Origin: Gammaproteobacteria bacterium
GTDB taxonomy: Bacteria > Pseudomonadota > Gammaproteobacteria > Methylococcales > Methylomonadaceae
NCBI GenBank assembly: GCA_024276805.1
Contig: JAJRWJ010000293.1
Coordinates: 1 to 5,110 of the forward strand
Length of the DNA stretch: 5,110 bases
Reading direction: 5' to 3'
The position numbers were made by a program, and so were the translations under genes. Positions 1-5,110 of the stretch are shown here, piece by piece (position 1 is the stretch's first letter; each line of letters begins with the position of its first letter). The notes below the pieces were generated by a model that searched no databases, was not told the origin of the DNA, and worked only from the letters and a program-made list of their open reading frames with translations.

Positions 1-489
1 CTCACCTGCACCATCAATAACTGGATTCCAGTCTTCACCCGGACGGCAACGGTACAGGTGGTGCTCGATGCACTGGCCTATCGGCAAAGCCGGCGCGGAT
101 TGAGAATTTATGCCTATGTGATTCTGGAAAATCATCTGCATTTGCTCGCCCAGTCGGAAAATCTGCAAAAGGAAATCAGCAGCTTCAAGTCATGGACAGC
201 CAGGCAGTTGCTGCAGGTATTGCAGGAACTCGGAGCCAAGCATGTGCTGCGGCAACTGGCGTTCTACAAGAAAGCACATAAACGGGATCGGCAATATCAG
301 GTTTGGGAAGAAGGCTCGCATCCCCAGCAGATACACAATGAGGCAATGTTGTTGCAGAAAATAGAATATATCCACCAGAACCCTGTCAAACGAGGCTATG
401 TGGATAAAGCAGAACACTGGCGCTATTCCAGCGCCAGGAATTTCGCCGGGGAGAAGGGATTGCTGGATATCGATACTTCCTGGTTCTGA
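1..489 (+). CDS. REP-associated tyrosine transposase (RAYT, Y1/IS200-like superfamily), 5'-truncated by the window edge
   Basis: The reading frame is open from base 1, so the gene starts left of the window. The GTG at 58 is not the start, because the preceding in-frame residues (TCTINNWIPVFTR) belong to the conserved N-terminal part of this family. Visible are 162 codons and a TGA; probably 15-25 N-terminal residues are missing. The HUH metal-binding motif is in NHLHLL (His codons at 133 and 139). The likely nucleophilic tyrosine is the first residue of YIHQNPVKRGYV (codon at 367), followed by the family's HWRYSSARNF motif. RAYTs are single-strand-specific Y1 nucleases that cut and join REP hairpins; they are usually single-copy 'domesticated' genes rather than mobile insertion sequences. 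The adjoining palindrome array fits that role. The last 18 bases of the gene are also the first 18 bases of the downstream 278-bp repeat unit. Family call is firm; activity is not shown. Confidence 0.9.
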   Translation, partial: LTCTINNWIPVFTRTATVQVVLDALAYRQSRRGLRIYAYVILENHLHLLAQSENLQKEISSFKSWTARQLLQVLQELGAKHVLRQLAFYKKAHKRDRQYQVWEEGSHPQQIHNEAMLLQKIEYIHQNPVKRGYVDKAEHWRYSSARNFAGEKGLLDIDTSWF

Positions 490-518
490 GCCAGTGCGAT
501 GCCGGCATATCGTGACCA

Positions 519-542
519 GGTGCCCACGCAGCGCGTGGAACC
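519..542. repeat. Imperfect REP-like hairpin, copy 1
   Basis: The CCACGC/GCGTGG core is perfect, with GGT/ACC at the foot and a small bulge between. The copy 2 equivalent at 797-820 has CCAGGC in place of CCACGC and so is weaker. Confidence 0.6.
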
Positions 543-552
543 ATCCCACACT

Positions 553-577
553 GGTACCCACGCGCTGCGTGGGTACC
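553..577. repeat. REP-like hairpin with perfect 11-bp arms, copy 1
   Basis: Left arm GGTACCCACGC is the exact reverse complement of the right arm, with a GCT apex. The same hairpin is perfect again at 1039-1063, and its right arm is mutated at 831-855. Confidence 0.85.
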
Positions 578-605
578 CGATGCTGATGCGCCAGCGTCAA
601 TTCAT

Positions 606-623
606 GTGACGCCGGCGCGTCAC
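606..623. repeat. 18-nt hairpin GTGACGC / GCGTCAC, copy 1
   Basis: Seven-base perfect arms flank a CGGC apex. It is conserved exactly in copy 2 (884-901) and lost in copy 3. It shares no core with the CCACGC-type hairpins, so it may be a different structural element of the unit. Confidence 0.6.
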
Positions 624-630
624 TTCCTTA

Positions 631-653
631 GCTCCCACGCGGCGCGTGGGAGC
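631..653. repeat. REP-like hairpin with perfect 10-bp arms, copy 1
   Basis: Left arm GCTCCCACGC pairs fully with GCGTGGGAGC across a GGC apex. It has the same CCCACGC core as the 553-577 hairpin but a different, still self-complementary foot. Confidence 0.8.
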
Positions 654-830
654 CAGATGAGGTGACTGCTGGGTGTATTCCTGAGCCTTGCACCGGGATG
701 GCGCTGGCAGTATTCAATTTCTGGCGCCCATATGCGTGGCCAGCGACAGGATACTTCCTGGTTCTGAGCCAGTGCGATGCCGGCATGTCGTGACCAGGTG
801 CCCAGGCAGCGCGTGGACCCATCCCGCATT

Positions 831-855
831 GGTACCCACGCGCTGCGTTGGTTCC
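831..855. repeat. REP-like hairpin, copy 2, decayed right arm
   Basis: The left arm GGTACCCACGC is intact, while the right arm has two changes relative to copy 1 (GGGTACC became TGGTTCC), breaking two pairs. Confidence 0.7.
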
Positions 856-908
856 CGGTGCTGATGCGCCAGCGTCAATTCATGTGACGCCGGCGCGTCA
901 CTTCCTTA

Positions 909-931
909 GCTCCCACGCGGCGCGTGGGAGC
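909..931. repeat. REP-like hairpin with perfect 10-bp arms, copy 2
   Basis: Identical to the 631-653 hairpin, at the constant 278-bp offset. Confidence 0.8.
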
Positions 932-1038
932 CAGATGAGGTGTCTGCAGGGTGTATTCCTGAGCCTTGCACCGGGATGGCGCTGGCAGTATCCAGTTTCT
1001 GGCGCTCATATGCGTGGCCAGCGACAGGATCCATTTCT

Positions 1039-1063
1039 GGTACCCACGCGCTGCGTGGGTACC
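1039..1063. repeat. REP-like hairpin with perfect 11-bp arms, copy 3
   Basis: Same arms and apex as the 553-577 hairpin. It forms the left boundary of the third, truncated unit. Confidence 0.8.
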
Positions 1064-1151
1064 CGGTGCTGACGCGCCAGCGTCAATTCATGTGATGCCA
1101 CAATGCGCCACTTCCTGGATCCAACGCGGCGCGTGGGAGCTACATGAGGTG
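1039..1151. repeat. Truncated, degraded repeat unit, copy 3
   Basis: It starts directly with a perfect 25-nt palindrome, so the first roughly 80 bases of the unit are missing. The stretch CGTCAATTCATGTGA is retained. The 18-nt GTGACGC/GCGTCAC hairpin is lost, and the last hairpin (1118-1140) keeps an intact right arm but has two mismatches in the left arm. Similarity stops at ATGAGGTG, just short of the lipoprotein stop codon. Confidence 0.7.
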
Positions 1152-1159
1152 CGGGTGGT

Positions 1160-1417
1160 TTACAGGCCGGTACTGGAGTATAAGACAACGTTGTCGGCGA
1201 AGAATTTGATGTCGATTTTTTTGTCTCCGTCGACCCATAGGCAGCTTTTCGCATTGAGCACCATATCGCATTTATCGGGTTCGCCCAGCAACGCGACGAT
1301 ATTATTGTATTCCATGCCGATTTCGATCTTTTTGAAATTGTCCAGACTGACTTTGCTGCACGCCAGCAGGGTTATCAGCATCACTGTCAGCAGAACAGAT
1401 TTAATTGCAGTTTTCAT
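1160..1417 (-). CDS. Small outer-membrane-type lipoprotein, BamE/SmpA-like fold (DUF3862-like)
   Basis: An 85-residue protein. Residues 1-19 form a signal peptide (Lys at 3 and 6, hydrophobic core) ending in lipobox L-L-A-C with the lipidated Cys at 20; Ser at +2 predicts sorting to the outer membrane. The mature part reads NFKKIEIGMEYNNIVALLGEP, the 'xxIxxGMxxxxVxxxLGxP' pattern of BamE-like and DUF3862 proteins, followed by beta-strand-like segments (IDIKFF, NVVLYSS). Two further cysteines (50 and 59) could form a disulfide. The ATG at 1417 is preceded by AAAGG (1426-1430) at an 8-base spacing. The gene has its own upstream gap and points toward the palindrome array. The precise role is unknown; I would not call it BamE itself, which is usually longer and lies in another neighbourhood. 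Confidence 0.8.
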   Translation of the reverse strand: MKTAIKSVLLTVMLITLLACSKVSLDNFKKIEIGMEYNNIVALLGEPDKCDMVLNAKSCLWVDGDKKIDIKFFADNVVLYSSTGL

Positions 1418-1457
1418 GTCTTAAGCCTTTACAGAGTAATAAATAGCAACACTAGAT

Positions 1458-1463
1458 TTTATA
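1458..1463 (-). promoter_or_regulatory. Possible -10 box (TATAAA) for the lipoprotein gene
   Basis: On the minus strand TATAAA lies about 40 bases upstream of the ATG in an AT-rich leader. The hexamer 17 bases further upstream (GTGAAG) matches the -35 consensus at only three positions, so this is tentative. Confidence 0.3.
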
Positions 1464-1520
1464 CTCTCCACACATGACATCTTCACCACGGCAGCCCCTT
1501 TTTTGCCGATGGCCACCTTG

Positions 1521-1547
1521 AAAAAACTTGCTGTAGACTGCTACAGC
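1521..1547 (-). terminator. Intrinsic terminator downstream of sbcB
   Basis: Read on the minus strand, GCTGTAG-CAGT-CTACAGC forms a 7-bp stem with a 4-base loop, followed after three bases (AAG) by six T. It lies about 75 bases past the sbcB stop and before the lipoprotein gene, as expected for a terminator separating the two units. Confidence 0.6.
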
Positions 1548-1621
1548 GGCGTTATTTCGCCTTGCCCTCGACAAAAAATAAAGCACCGAGATACTGATGT
1601 CACATGCGAAGAGTATATCCA

Positions 1622-3064
1622 TCACTTATCACTTCGGGCATTATCGATCAGGCTGCGGCCGTATTGCCGTAATGCCTGCAGCAACTCGGGTGCTATCGCC
1701 TTTTCTTGCTGCAATTCATTGAGGCGCTTTTCATAGTCCTCGATGACCATACCGCCGCCGGCCTCGCGATCGGTCAGACGACGCAGGCAGAAGCGGCGCC
1801 AGCGCAGCAATTCGTCGCCGTGCAGGGTTTCGGGATAGTTGCGCGCCCGATAGCGAAACAACATTTCCGGTATACGCGGGTCCTGCGTTTTGATGTGCAA
1901 TGTGGCCAGTTTATCGACAGGCGTTTCCCGGATGTGTTGCAGTGCCGCTCTGTCGGTATCGCTGAAAAATCCGCCGCTGTAAAGCATCAAATCCGGATCA
2001 TCGTTTTCCGGAAAATCGGCTGCAGCGAAAACTTCGGTCAATTTGCCGGCCAGATCTGGATGCGCCTTTATTTTCTTCAGGTTGCCCTGCCAGATGTCCG
2101 GGTCGATGTGCAATCTATCCGCATCCCGGGGTCGCAATACAGCCATCGGCGCCAACACCGGACACTTGTTGATATGCACGGTTTTCAGCGGGATTCTCGG
2201 CGTGTCTTCAGGCAGGTCTTCACTACGGGTATACAGGCGTTGTCTGATCTGCTCCGCCGACAGACTGAGCACCGGTTCCGGGTCCACCGACAGATCGTAG
2301 ACGATGATGCCATTGGCGTTGCCCGGATGTTGACAAAGCGCCACGACCACGGCGATACAGCCCGAGGCGGCCGGGTACATGCCGGATACATGCAGCACCG
2401 GCTGCATACTGCCCAGTTGCAGCAGTTCCAGAACTTTGGCTTTAAGCCGGTGACTGAAAATGTAATGATACAGTTTCGGTTGCGCCTGTCTGATCAGGCG
2501 GGCCAGGGCGATCGTGGCATGCACGTCGGACAGCGCATCGTGCGCCGCAGCATGGCTGATACCATTGGCGGCGGTCAATTCCTCCAGACGAAAGCTGGGG
2601 TTGCCCTGTTCATTACATGGCCAGTGTATGCCTTCGGGACGCAGGGCCCTGGCCGCACGGGCCAGATCGATCAGATCCCAGCGGGAATTGCCATTCTGCC
2701 ATTCCCGCGCATAGGGATCGAAGAAGTTACGATACAACAGATTGCGCGTCACTTCGTCATCGAAGCGGATGCTGTTGTAGCCAACGGTACAGGTCTGAGG
2801 ACGAGCCAACTGCTGATGAATCAGGCGTATGAACTCCGCCTCGCAGATACCCTTCTGCTCTGCTTCCTGGGGAGTGATGCCGGTGACCACGCAGGCATCT
2901 GGCTGAGGCAGGTAATCAGCCGCCGGACGGCAATAAATGACCAGCGGCTCGCCGATACAGTGGAATTCCGCATCGGTGCGCACCCCGGCAAATTGCGCGG
3001 CCCGGTCTCTGCGCGGGTCGGTGCCGAAAGTTTCATAATCATGCCAGTAGAATGTTTGCGCCAT
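1622..3064 (-). CDS. sbcB: Exodeoxyribonuclease I (3'-5' single-strand DNA exonuclease)
   Basis: A 480-residue protein, close to the 475 of E. coli ExoI and alignable with it along its whole length. The DEDDh catalytic residues are all visible: D9 and E11 in HDYETFGT, D102 in IRFDDEVTRN, and H175 and D180 in HAAAHDALSDVHATIA. Other family signatures are TGITPQEA, NSRWDLIDL, ALRPEGIHWP, HVSGMYP, VHINKCPVLAP, LRPRDADRL, GGFFSDTDRAALQ and FRYRARNYPETL. By analogy with E. coli, the exonuclease domain is about residues 1-195, the SH3-like domain 196-350 and the helical domain 351-480. The enzyme digests ssDNA processively from 3' ends in recombination and mismatch repair and binds the SSB C-terminal tail. 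The ATG at 3064 puts the N-terminus six residues shorter than in E. coli; no strong Shine-Dalgarno precedes it. It lies 144 bases downstream of the CBS gene, with no obvious functional link. The long plus-strand open frame opposite it is a shadow. Confidence 0.97.
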   Translation of the reverse strand: MAQTFYWHDYETFGTDPRRDRAAQFAGVRTDAEFHCIGEPLVIYCRPAADYLPQPDACVVTGITPQEAEQKGICEAEFIRLIHQQLARPQTCTVGYNSIRFDDEVTRNLLYRNFFDPYAREWQNGNSRWDLIDLARAARALRPEGIHWPCNEQGNPSFRLEELTAANGISHAAAHDALSDVHATIALARLIRQAQPKLYHYIFSHRLKAKVLELLQLGSMQPVLHVSGMYPAASGCIAVVVALCQHPGNANGIIVYDLSVDPEPVLSLSAEQIRQRLYTRSEDLPEDTPRIPLKTVHINKCPVLAPMAVLRPRDADRLHIDPDIWQGNLKKIKAHPDLAGKLTEVFAAADFPENDDPDLMLYSGGFFSDTDRAALQHIRETPVDKLATLHIKTQDPRIPEMLFRYRARNYPETLHGDELLRWRRFCLRRLTDREAGGGMVIEDYEKRLNELQQEKAIAPELLQALRQYGRSLIDNARSDK

Positions 3065-3113
3065 AGTTCAAGGCCGGAGTGCTCTGGCATTAATTGACAT
3101 GCGTGATACAACC

Positions 3114-3133
3114 AGCGGGATTGAAGTCCCGCT
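3114..3133. other. Hairpin between the CBS gene and sbcB
   Basis: AGCGGGA and TCCCGCT form a perfect 7-bp stem around a 6-base loop. It lies downstream of the CBS stop and about 50 bases upstream of the sbcB start. There is no T-run on either side, so it may be a weak or Rho-assisted terminator, an mRNA-stability hairpin or a leader structure. Otherwise the 3065-3208 gap holds nothing I recognise, and no convincing sbcB promoter. Confidence 0.4.
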
Positions 3134-3208
3134 TCCAGATGAACAGTTGTCGGGTTTATTTCACGGCCAATGCCTGGGTATTGATAAAGACAATCGCTGC
3201 AGGCAATA

Positions 3209-3610
3209 TCAACGAATGGCTTCCAGGGCGCGTAGTACATCACTGCGACTGATCACACCGACCAATTCGTTGTCCTGGTAGACAGGAAAGCAGCGCACCG
3301 AGGAATTCACCAGTTTTTCAGCCGCTTCGACGATACTGGCATCGGCATCGATAATGTCCGCCTGTTTGTTCATGAATTCATGCACCTGCCCGGCCATACC
3401 CTGATTGTACGCCGCTTCCAATACGACTTTCATGGCATCCTTTTCCGAAAACATGCCGATCAGATTGCCCTGCTCATCGACCACCGGCGCATTGGGAATT
3501 CTGTTGATCAACATGATATTGATCGCTTTCAGCACATCGGTATCCTTGGGCAGGGATATCAGTTTGTTGGACATGTAATCAGAGACTCTTATTTTAGCCA
3601 GATGGGACAT
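3209..3610 (-). CDS. Stand-alone tandem CBS-domain protein
   Basis: A 133-residue soluble protein made of two CBS motifs (a Bateman module) and nothing else. CBS1 is about residues 9-63 (VSDYMSNKLISLPKDTDVLKAINIM.. ending VDEQGNLIGMFSEKDAMK). CBS2 is about residues 76-131 (VHEFMNKQADIIDADASIVEAA.. ending DNELVGVISRSDVLRAL). The G-x-[IV]-[ST]-x-x-[DK] type ends (GMFSEKD, GVISRSD) are those that commonly contact the adenosine nucleotide ribose and phosphate, so AMP/ATP- or SAM-type binding is plausible. The ligand and partner are unknown. The ATG at 3610 has a strong Shine-Dalgarno. The gene is separated from nqrM by 266 bases containing a terminator, so it is probably its own unit. That gap shows no other gene and no convincing promoter. 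Confidence 0.92.
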   Translation of the reverse strand: MSHLAKIRVSDYMSNKLISLPKDTDVLKAINIMLINRIPNAPVVDEQGNLIGMFSEKDAMKVVLEAAYNQGMAGQVHEFMNKQADIIDADASIVEAAEKLVNSSVRCFPVYQDNELVGVISRSDVLRALEAIR

Positions 3611-3616
3611 GGACAG

Positions 3617-3622
3617 CTCCTT
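3617..3622 (-). promoter_or_regulatory. Ribosome binding site of the CBS-domain gene
   Basis: AAGGAG on the minus strand, six bases before the ATG. It is the strongest Shine-Dalgarno in the window and fixes the start of this gene. Confidence 0.75.
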
Positions 3623-3831
3623 ATTATGGTTGTTGTTGGTTCAAGTTTGTCAGGTTTTTCGACGCGCCATGCACCGCCTGATCACGGGCTGGTAACAGAA
3701 AAACCCTGTTGTCAGGCGTGCAGCGCACAGCTGGCAAAGATGCTGTTAAAAAACTGACTGCGCAAAATCAGGCACTGGGCCGGTTATGGATGCATGCAAG
3801 GTTTATTTAAACACAACCTTTTCTGCAACAC

Positions 3832-3855
3832 AAAACCGCCGTCTGACGGCAGTTT
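3832..3855 (-). terminator. Intrinsic terminator at the end of the apbE-nqrM unit
   Basis: On the minus strand an AAA run leads into ACTGCCG-TCAGA-CGGCGGT (7-bp stem including one T-G pair, 5-base loop), followed directly by a short T-run. It begins 21 bases after the nqrM stop, which marks the end of the presumed nqr transcript. Confidence 0.75.
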
Positions 3856-3876
3856 GCTTATTCCGGCAACTGCTCA

Positions 3877-4056
3877 TCAAGGATGGCCTTCGGCTTGCAT
3901 TTTTTTTCGTTTGTCGCATTTTTCGGTGCAGATACAGCTACCATTGCCGGTTCCGCCGCAGGAGCCCTTGATGGCGCGCCTGCCGAAAATCACACCGATG
4001 GCCATGACCATGACAACCACCAGCATGAAGATAAAAGTTACCAGAAAATAAGTCAT
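3877..4056 (-). CDS. nqrM: Na+-NQR maturation protein NqrM (DUF539)
   Basis: A 59-residue protein (ATG at 4056, TGA ending at 3877) found by translating the minus strand directly. Residues 2-25 form one hydrophobic membrane helix (YFLVTFIFMLVVVMVMAIGV). It is followed by the family signature GRRAIKGSCGG and a short cytosolic tail with cysteines at 33, 41, 43 and 47, then a basic KRKK stretch. Four clustered cysteines are the hallmark of NqrM, which is required to assemble active Na+-translocating NADH:quinone oxidoreductase, probably by delivering iron to the Cys-ligated Fe centre between NqrD and NqrE; Cys33 is the position known to be essential in studied homologues. Only one base separates the apbE stop from this ATG and no good Shine-Dalgarno is seen, so translation is probably coupled. 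It is somewhat shorter than homologues I recall. Confidence 0.93.
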   Translation of the reverse strand: MTYFLVTFIFMLVVVMVMAIGVIFGRRAIKGSCGGTGNGSCICTEKCDKRKKMQAEGHP

Positions 4057-4057
4057 G

Positions 4058-5089
4058 TCAGTTACCGTTTGTCTGTTGATAGGCGGAGGTGCTTTTCACG
4101 ATGAAGCCCTCCCCGTCTTTGATGATAAACAATGCCGCGATCCGTTCCTTTTCCGCCAGCCGATAACCCTGCTCCGGCCCCAGCACCATCATCGCCGTCG
4201 CCAGTGCATCGGCCTCCATGCTGGTTGGTCGCAGGACGGTGACGGACGCCAGCCGATGACTGATTGGCCGCCCGGTCCGTGGATCGATGGTATGGGAAAA
4301 ACGCACACCATCGAAGGCAAAAAAATTCCGGTAGTCACCGGAGGTGGCCATGGCAATATCGGTAATGGCCAGCACTGTTTGAATCATTCTCTTGTCCGGA
4401 GTCGGCTTCTCCACGGCAATGCGCCAGGGCTTGCCGCTCAGGTTGCCGCCGTGCAGGCGGATTTCCCCACCGATCTCCACCATGTAATCGAAGATTCCCT
4501 GTTTTTCCAGCAGTTCCGCAACCTGGTCCACGGCATACCCCTTGGCCAGCGCGGAAAGATCCAGATACAATCCAGCCGTATCCTTGCGCACGGAAAGTGG
4601 CTGTTCTCTCAATTCGAGGTGCGCATGGCCGATTAGGTTCAATCGTTCGGCAATCAAAGCGTCTGCCGGCGGCTCGAACTGCATTGTCTCCGGACCAAAT
4701 CCCCACAGATTGACCAGGGGACCCACGGTAATATCGAAGGCGCCATCGGTGAGGCGGCTGATCTTTTGCGCTTCCAGTAACACATCGTATAGTGGCCGGG
4801 AAACGGGTTGCCAGTCGGTGGATGGATTACGGTTGAATCGGGTCAGTTCCGAATCCGGCCTGTAAGTGGACATCCGGTCGTTGATCTGCTCCAGCAGCGT
4901 GGAAATTTTCATCTGCAATTGCCGGCCATCGAGCCCCGCCGGCAACCTGGAAACCTTCACCGTATAGCTGGTGCCCATAATCAGACCAGTATGCTGGAAA
5001 GGATATGGCTGCTGACTGGAGCAGGCTGTCAACAAAAAAACGAGATGCAGGCAGAACCATACACCTCGTTGACTATGAACGGTTTTCAT
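4058..5089 (-). CDS. apbE: FAD:protein FMN transferase ApbE (lipoprotein)
   Basis: A 343-residue protein. The signal peptide ends in lipobox L-T-A-C with Cys23 lipidated and Ser at +2, so the catalytic domain faces the periplasm. ApbE family signatures in order are MGTSYTVKV (about residue 38), MSTYRPDSELTRFN, TDGAFDITVGPLVNLWGFG, LDLSALAKGYAVDQV, VEIGGEIR, SGDYRNFF, HTIDPRTGRP and MEADALATAMMVLG; the last carries the Mg2+-binding Asp region. The enzyme transfers FMN from FAD to a threonine of target proteins; beside nqrM the targets are most likely NqrB and NqrC of Na+-NQR. The ATG at 5089 is chosen because it gives a proper lipoprotein signal. No Shine-Dalgarno is evident, and the frame is open back to the window edge. 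The plus-strand open frames opposite are shadows. Confidence 0.95.
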   Translation of the reverse strand: MKTVHSQRGVWFCLHLVFLLTACSSQQPYPFQHTGLIMGTSYTVKVSRLPAGLDGRQLQMKISTLLEQINDRMSTYRPDSELTRFNRNPSTDWQPVSRPLYDVLLEAQKISRLTDGAFDITVGPLVNLWGFGPETMQFEPPADALIAERLNLIGHAHLELREQPLSVRKDTAGLYLDLSALAKGYAVDQVAELLEKQGIFDYMVEIGGEIRLHGGNLSGKPWRIAVEKPTPDKRMIQTVLAITDIAMATSGDYRNFFAFDGVRFSHTIDPRTGRPISHRLASVTVLRPTSMEADALATAMMVLGPEQGYRLAEKERIAALFIIKDGEGFIVKSTSAYQQTNGN

Positions 5090-5110
5090 TTGCTTGCTGT
5101 TTGACTGCAG

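Larger units (their letters stand above)
472..749. repeat. 278-bp repeat unit, copy 1
   Basis: It begins within the transposase gene at the sequence encoding the final D-T-S-W-F and stop. It runs through four hairpins and ends with the CGCTGGC (702-708) / GCCAGCG (739-745) inverted repeat. This copy keeps its 25-nt and 23-nt hairpins intact. Confidence 0.85.
750..1027. repeat. 278-bp repeat unit, copy 2
   Basis: It is collinear with copy 1 at a constant offset of 278. Its first 18 bases repeat the end of the transposase gene exactly, including the TGA at 765-767, but no transposase gene precedes them. Substitutions damage the first two hairpins (797-820 and the right arm of 831-855), while the 23-nt hairpin at 909-931 is unchanged. 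Confidence 0.85.
472..1151. repeat. Tandem array of a 278-bp palindrome-rich unit (REP/BIME-like), about 2.4 copies
   Basis: This gene-free stretch between two convergent genes is explained almost entirely by repeats. Unit 1 (472-749) and unit 2 (750-1027) align without indels and differ at about 13 positions by eye. A third, partial unit (1039-1151) begins at the main palindrome and is more degraded. Each full unit carries, in order: a short palindrome ATGCCGGCAT, an imperfect hairpin, a near-perfect 25-nt hairpin, an 18-nt GTGACGC/GCGTCAC hairpin, a 23-nt hairpin, and a spacer with a CGCTGGC/GCCAGCG inverted repeat. Hairpins beside a RAYT gene are typical of REP/BIME elements, which are thought to be the substrate of the neighbouring enzyme. 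Similarity ends about ten bases before the stop codon of the lipoprotein gene. The short open frames here are by-products of the palindromes. Confidence 0.88.

Noticed and set aside
58..60. GTG as start codon of the transposase
   Set aside because: The frame continues upstream to base 1 with residues conserved in the family, so the true start lies outside the window.
190..829. Minus-strand open frames opposite the transposase end and copies 1-2
   Set aside because: No family features; they are shadows of the transposase and the repeat hairpins.
472..1151. CRISPR array
   Set aside because: The repeats are 278 bp long and the inter-palindrome sequences are themselves repeated rather than unique spacers; there are no cas genes.
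848..1424. Overlapping plus-strand open frames with V-P-T-R-C-V-G-T-R type peptides
   Set aside because: The peptides are translations of the palindromes (the same motif appears at each copy), and the distal part is antisense to the lipoprotein gene. These are spurious.
1706..3097. Plus-strand open frame of 463 codons
   Set aside because: It lies antisense to sbcB, whose minus-strand translation matches exonuclease I along its entire length with all catalytic residues. The plus-strand product resembles no family I know.
3617..3660. CATAAT as a -10 box for the CBS gene
   Set aside because: It sits directly against the Shine-Dalgarno, and the nearest -35-like CTGACA is 19 bases away, so the geometry is poor.
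3839..3848. Similarity to the Neisseria DNA uptake sequence (GCCGTCTGAA)
   Set aside because: It is a single occurrence, imperfect at the last base, and fully explained as the stem-loop of the nqrM terminator.
4055..4636. Plus-strand open frame of 193 codons
   Set aside because: It is antisense to apbE, which carries all the ApbE signatures.

Overview
The window looks like chromosomal DNA of a gammaproteobacterium. The full-length exonuclease I is close to the enterobacterial SbcB pattern, apbE and nqrM sit side by side as at the 3' end of Na+-NQR (nqr) operons, and a REP-associated tyrosine transposase (RAYT) lies beside palindromic repeats. The repeat style recalls aquatic or methylotrophic gammaproteobacteria, but that is only an impression and I do not assign a genus.

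Layout: (i) 1-489, plus strand, the 3' part of a RAYT gene whose start lies left of the window. (ii) 472-1151, an imperfect tandem array of a 278-bp unit (two full copies about 95% alike, then a truncated and degraded third). It is packed with GC-rich palindromes sharing a CCACGC/GCGTGG stem core. The unit begins inside the transposase gene and carries its last five codons and stop. (iii) 1160-1417, minus strand, a small BamE/DUF3862-like lipoprotein gene, convergent with the transposase, so the array fills a space between two 3' ends. (iv) 1418-1621, a gene-free gap with a probable intrinsic terminator for the next gene. (v) 1622-3064, minus, sbcB (exonuclease I). (vi) 3209-3610, minus, a stand-alone tandem-CBS-domain protein. 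(vii) 3877-4056, minus, nqrM, only 59 codons and easily missed. (viii) 4058-5089, minus, apbE, running to within 21 bp of the right edge.

How the genes relate: ApbE attaches FMN covalently to threonines of NqrB and NqrC. NqrM is needed to mature the Fe centre of Na+-NQR. They are one base apart and are followed by a good intrinsic terminator, so this is probably the distal end of an nqr operon, with nqrF or another nqr gene expected just beyond position 5110. The CBS gene and sbcB follow on the same strand but are separated by a terminator and by untranslated gaps, so they are probably separate units. Of the material here, the transposase with its attached palindrome array most deserves a second look; the rest is ordinary core-genome content.
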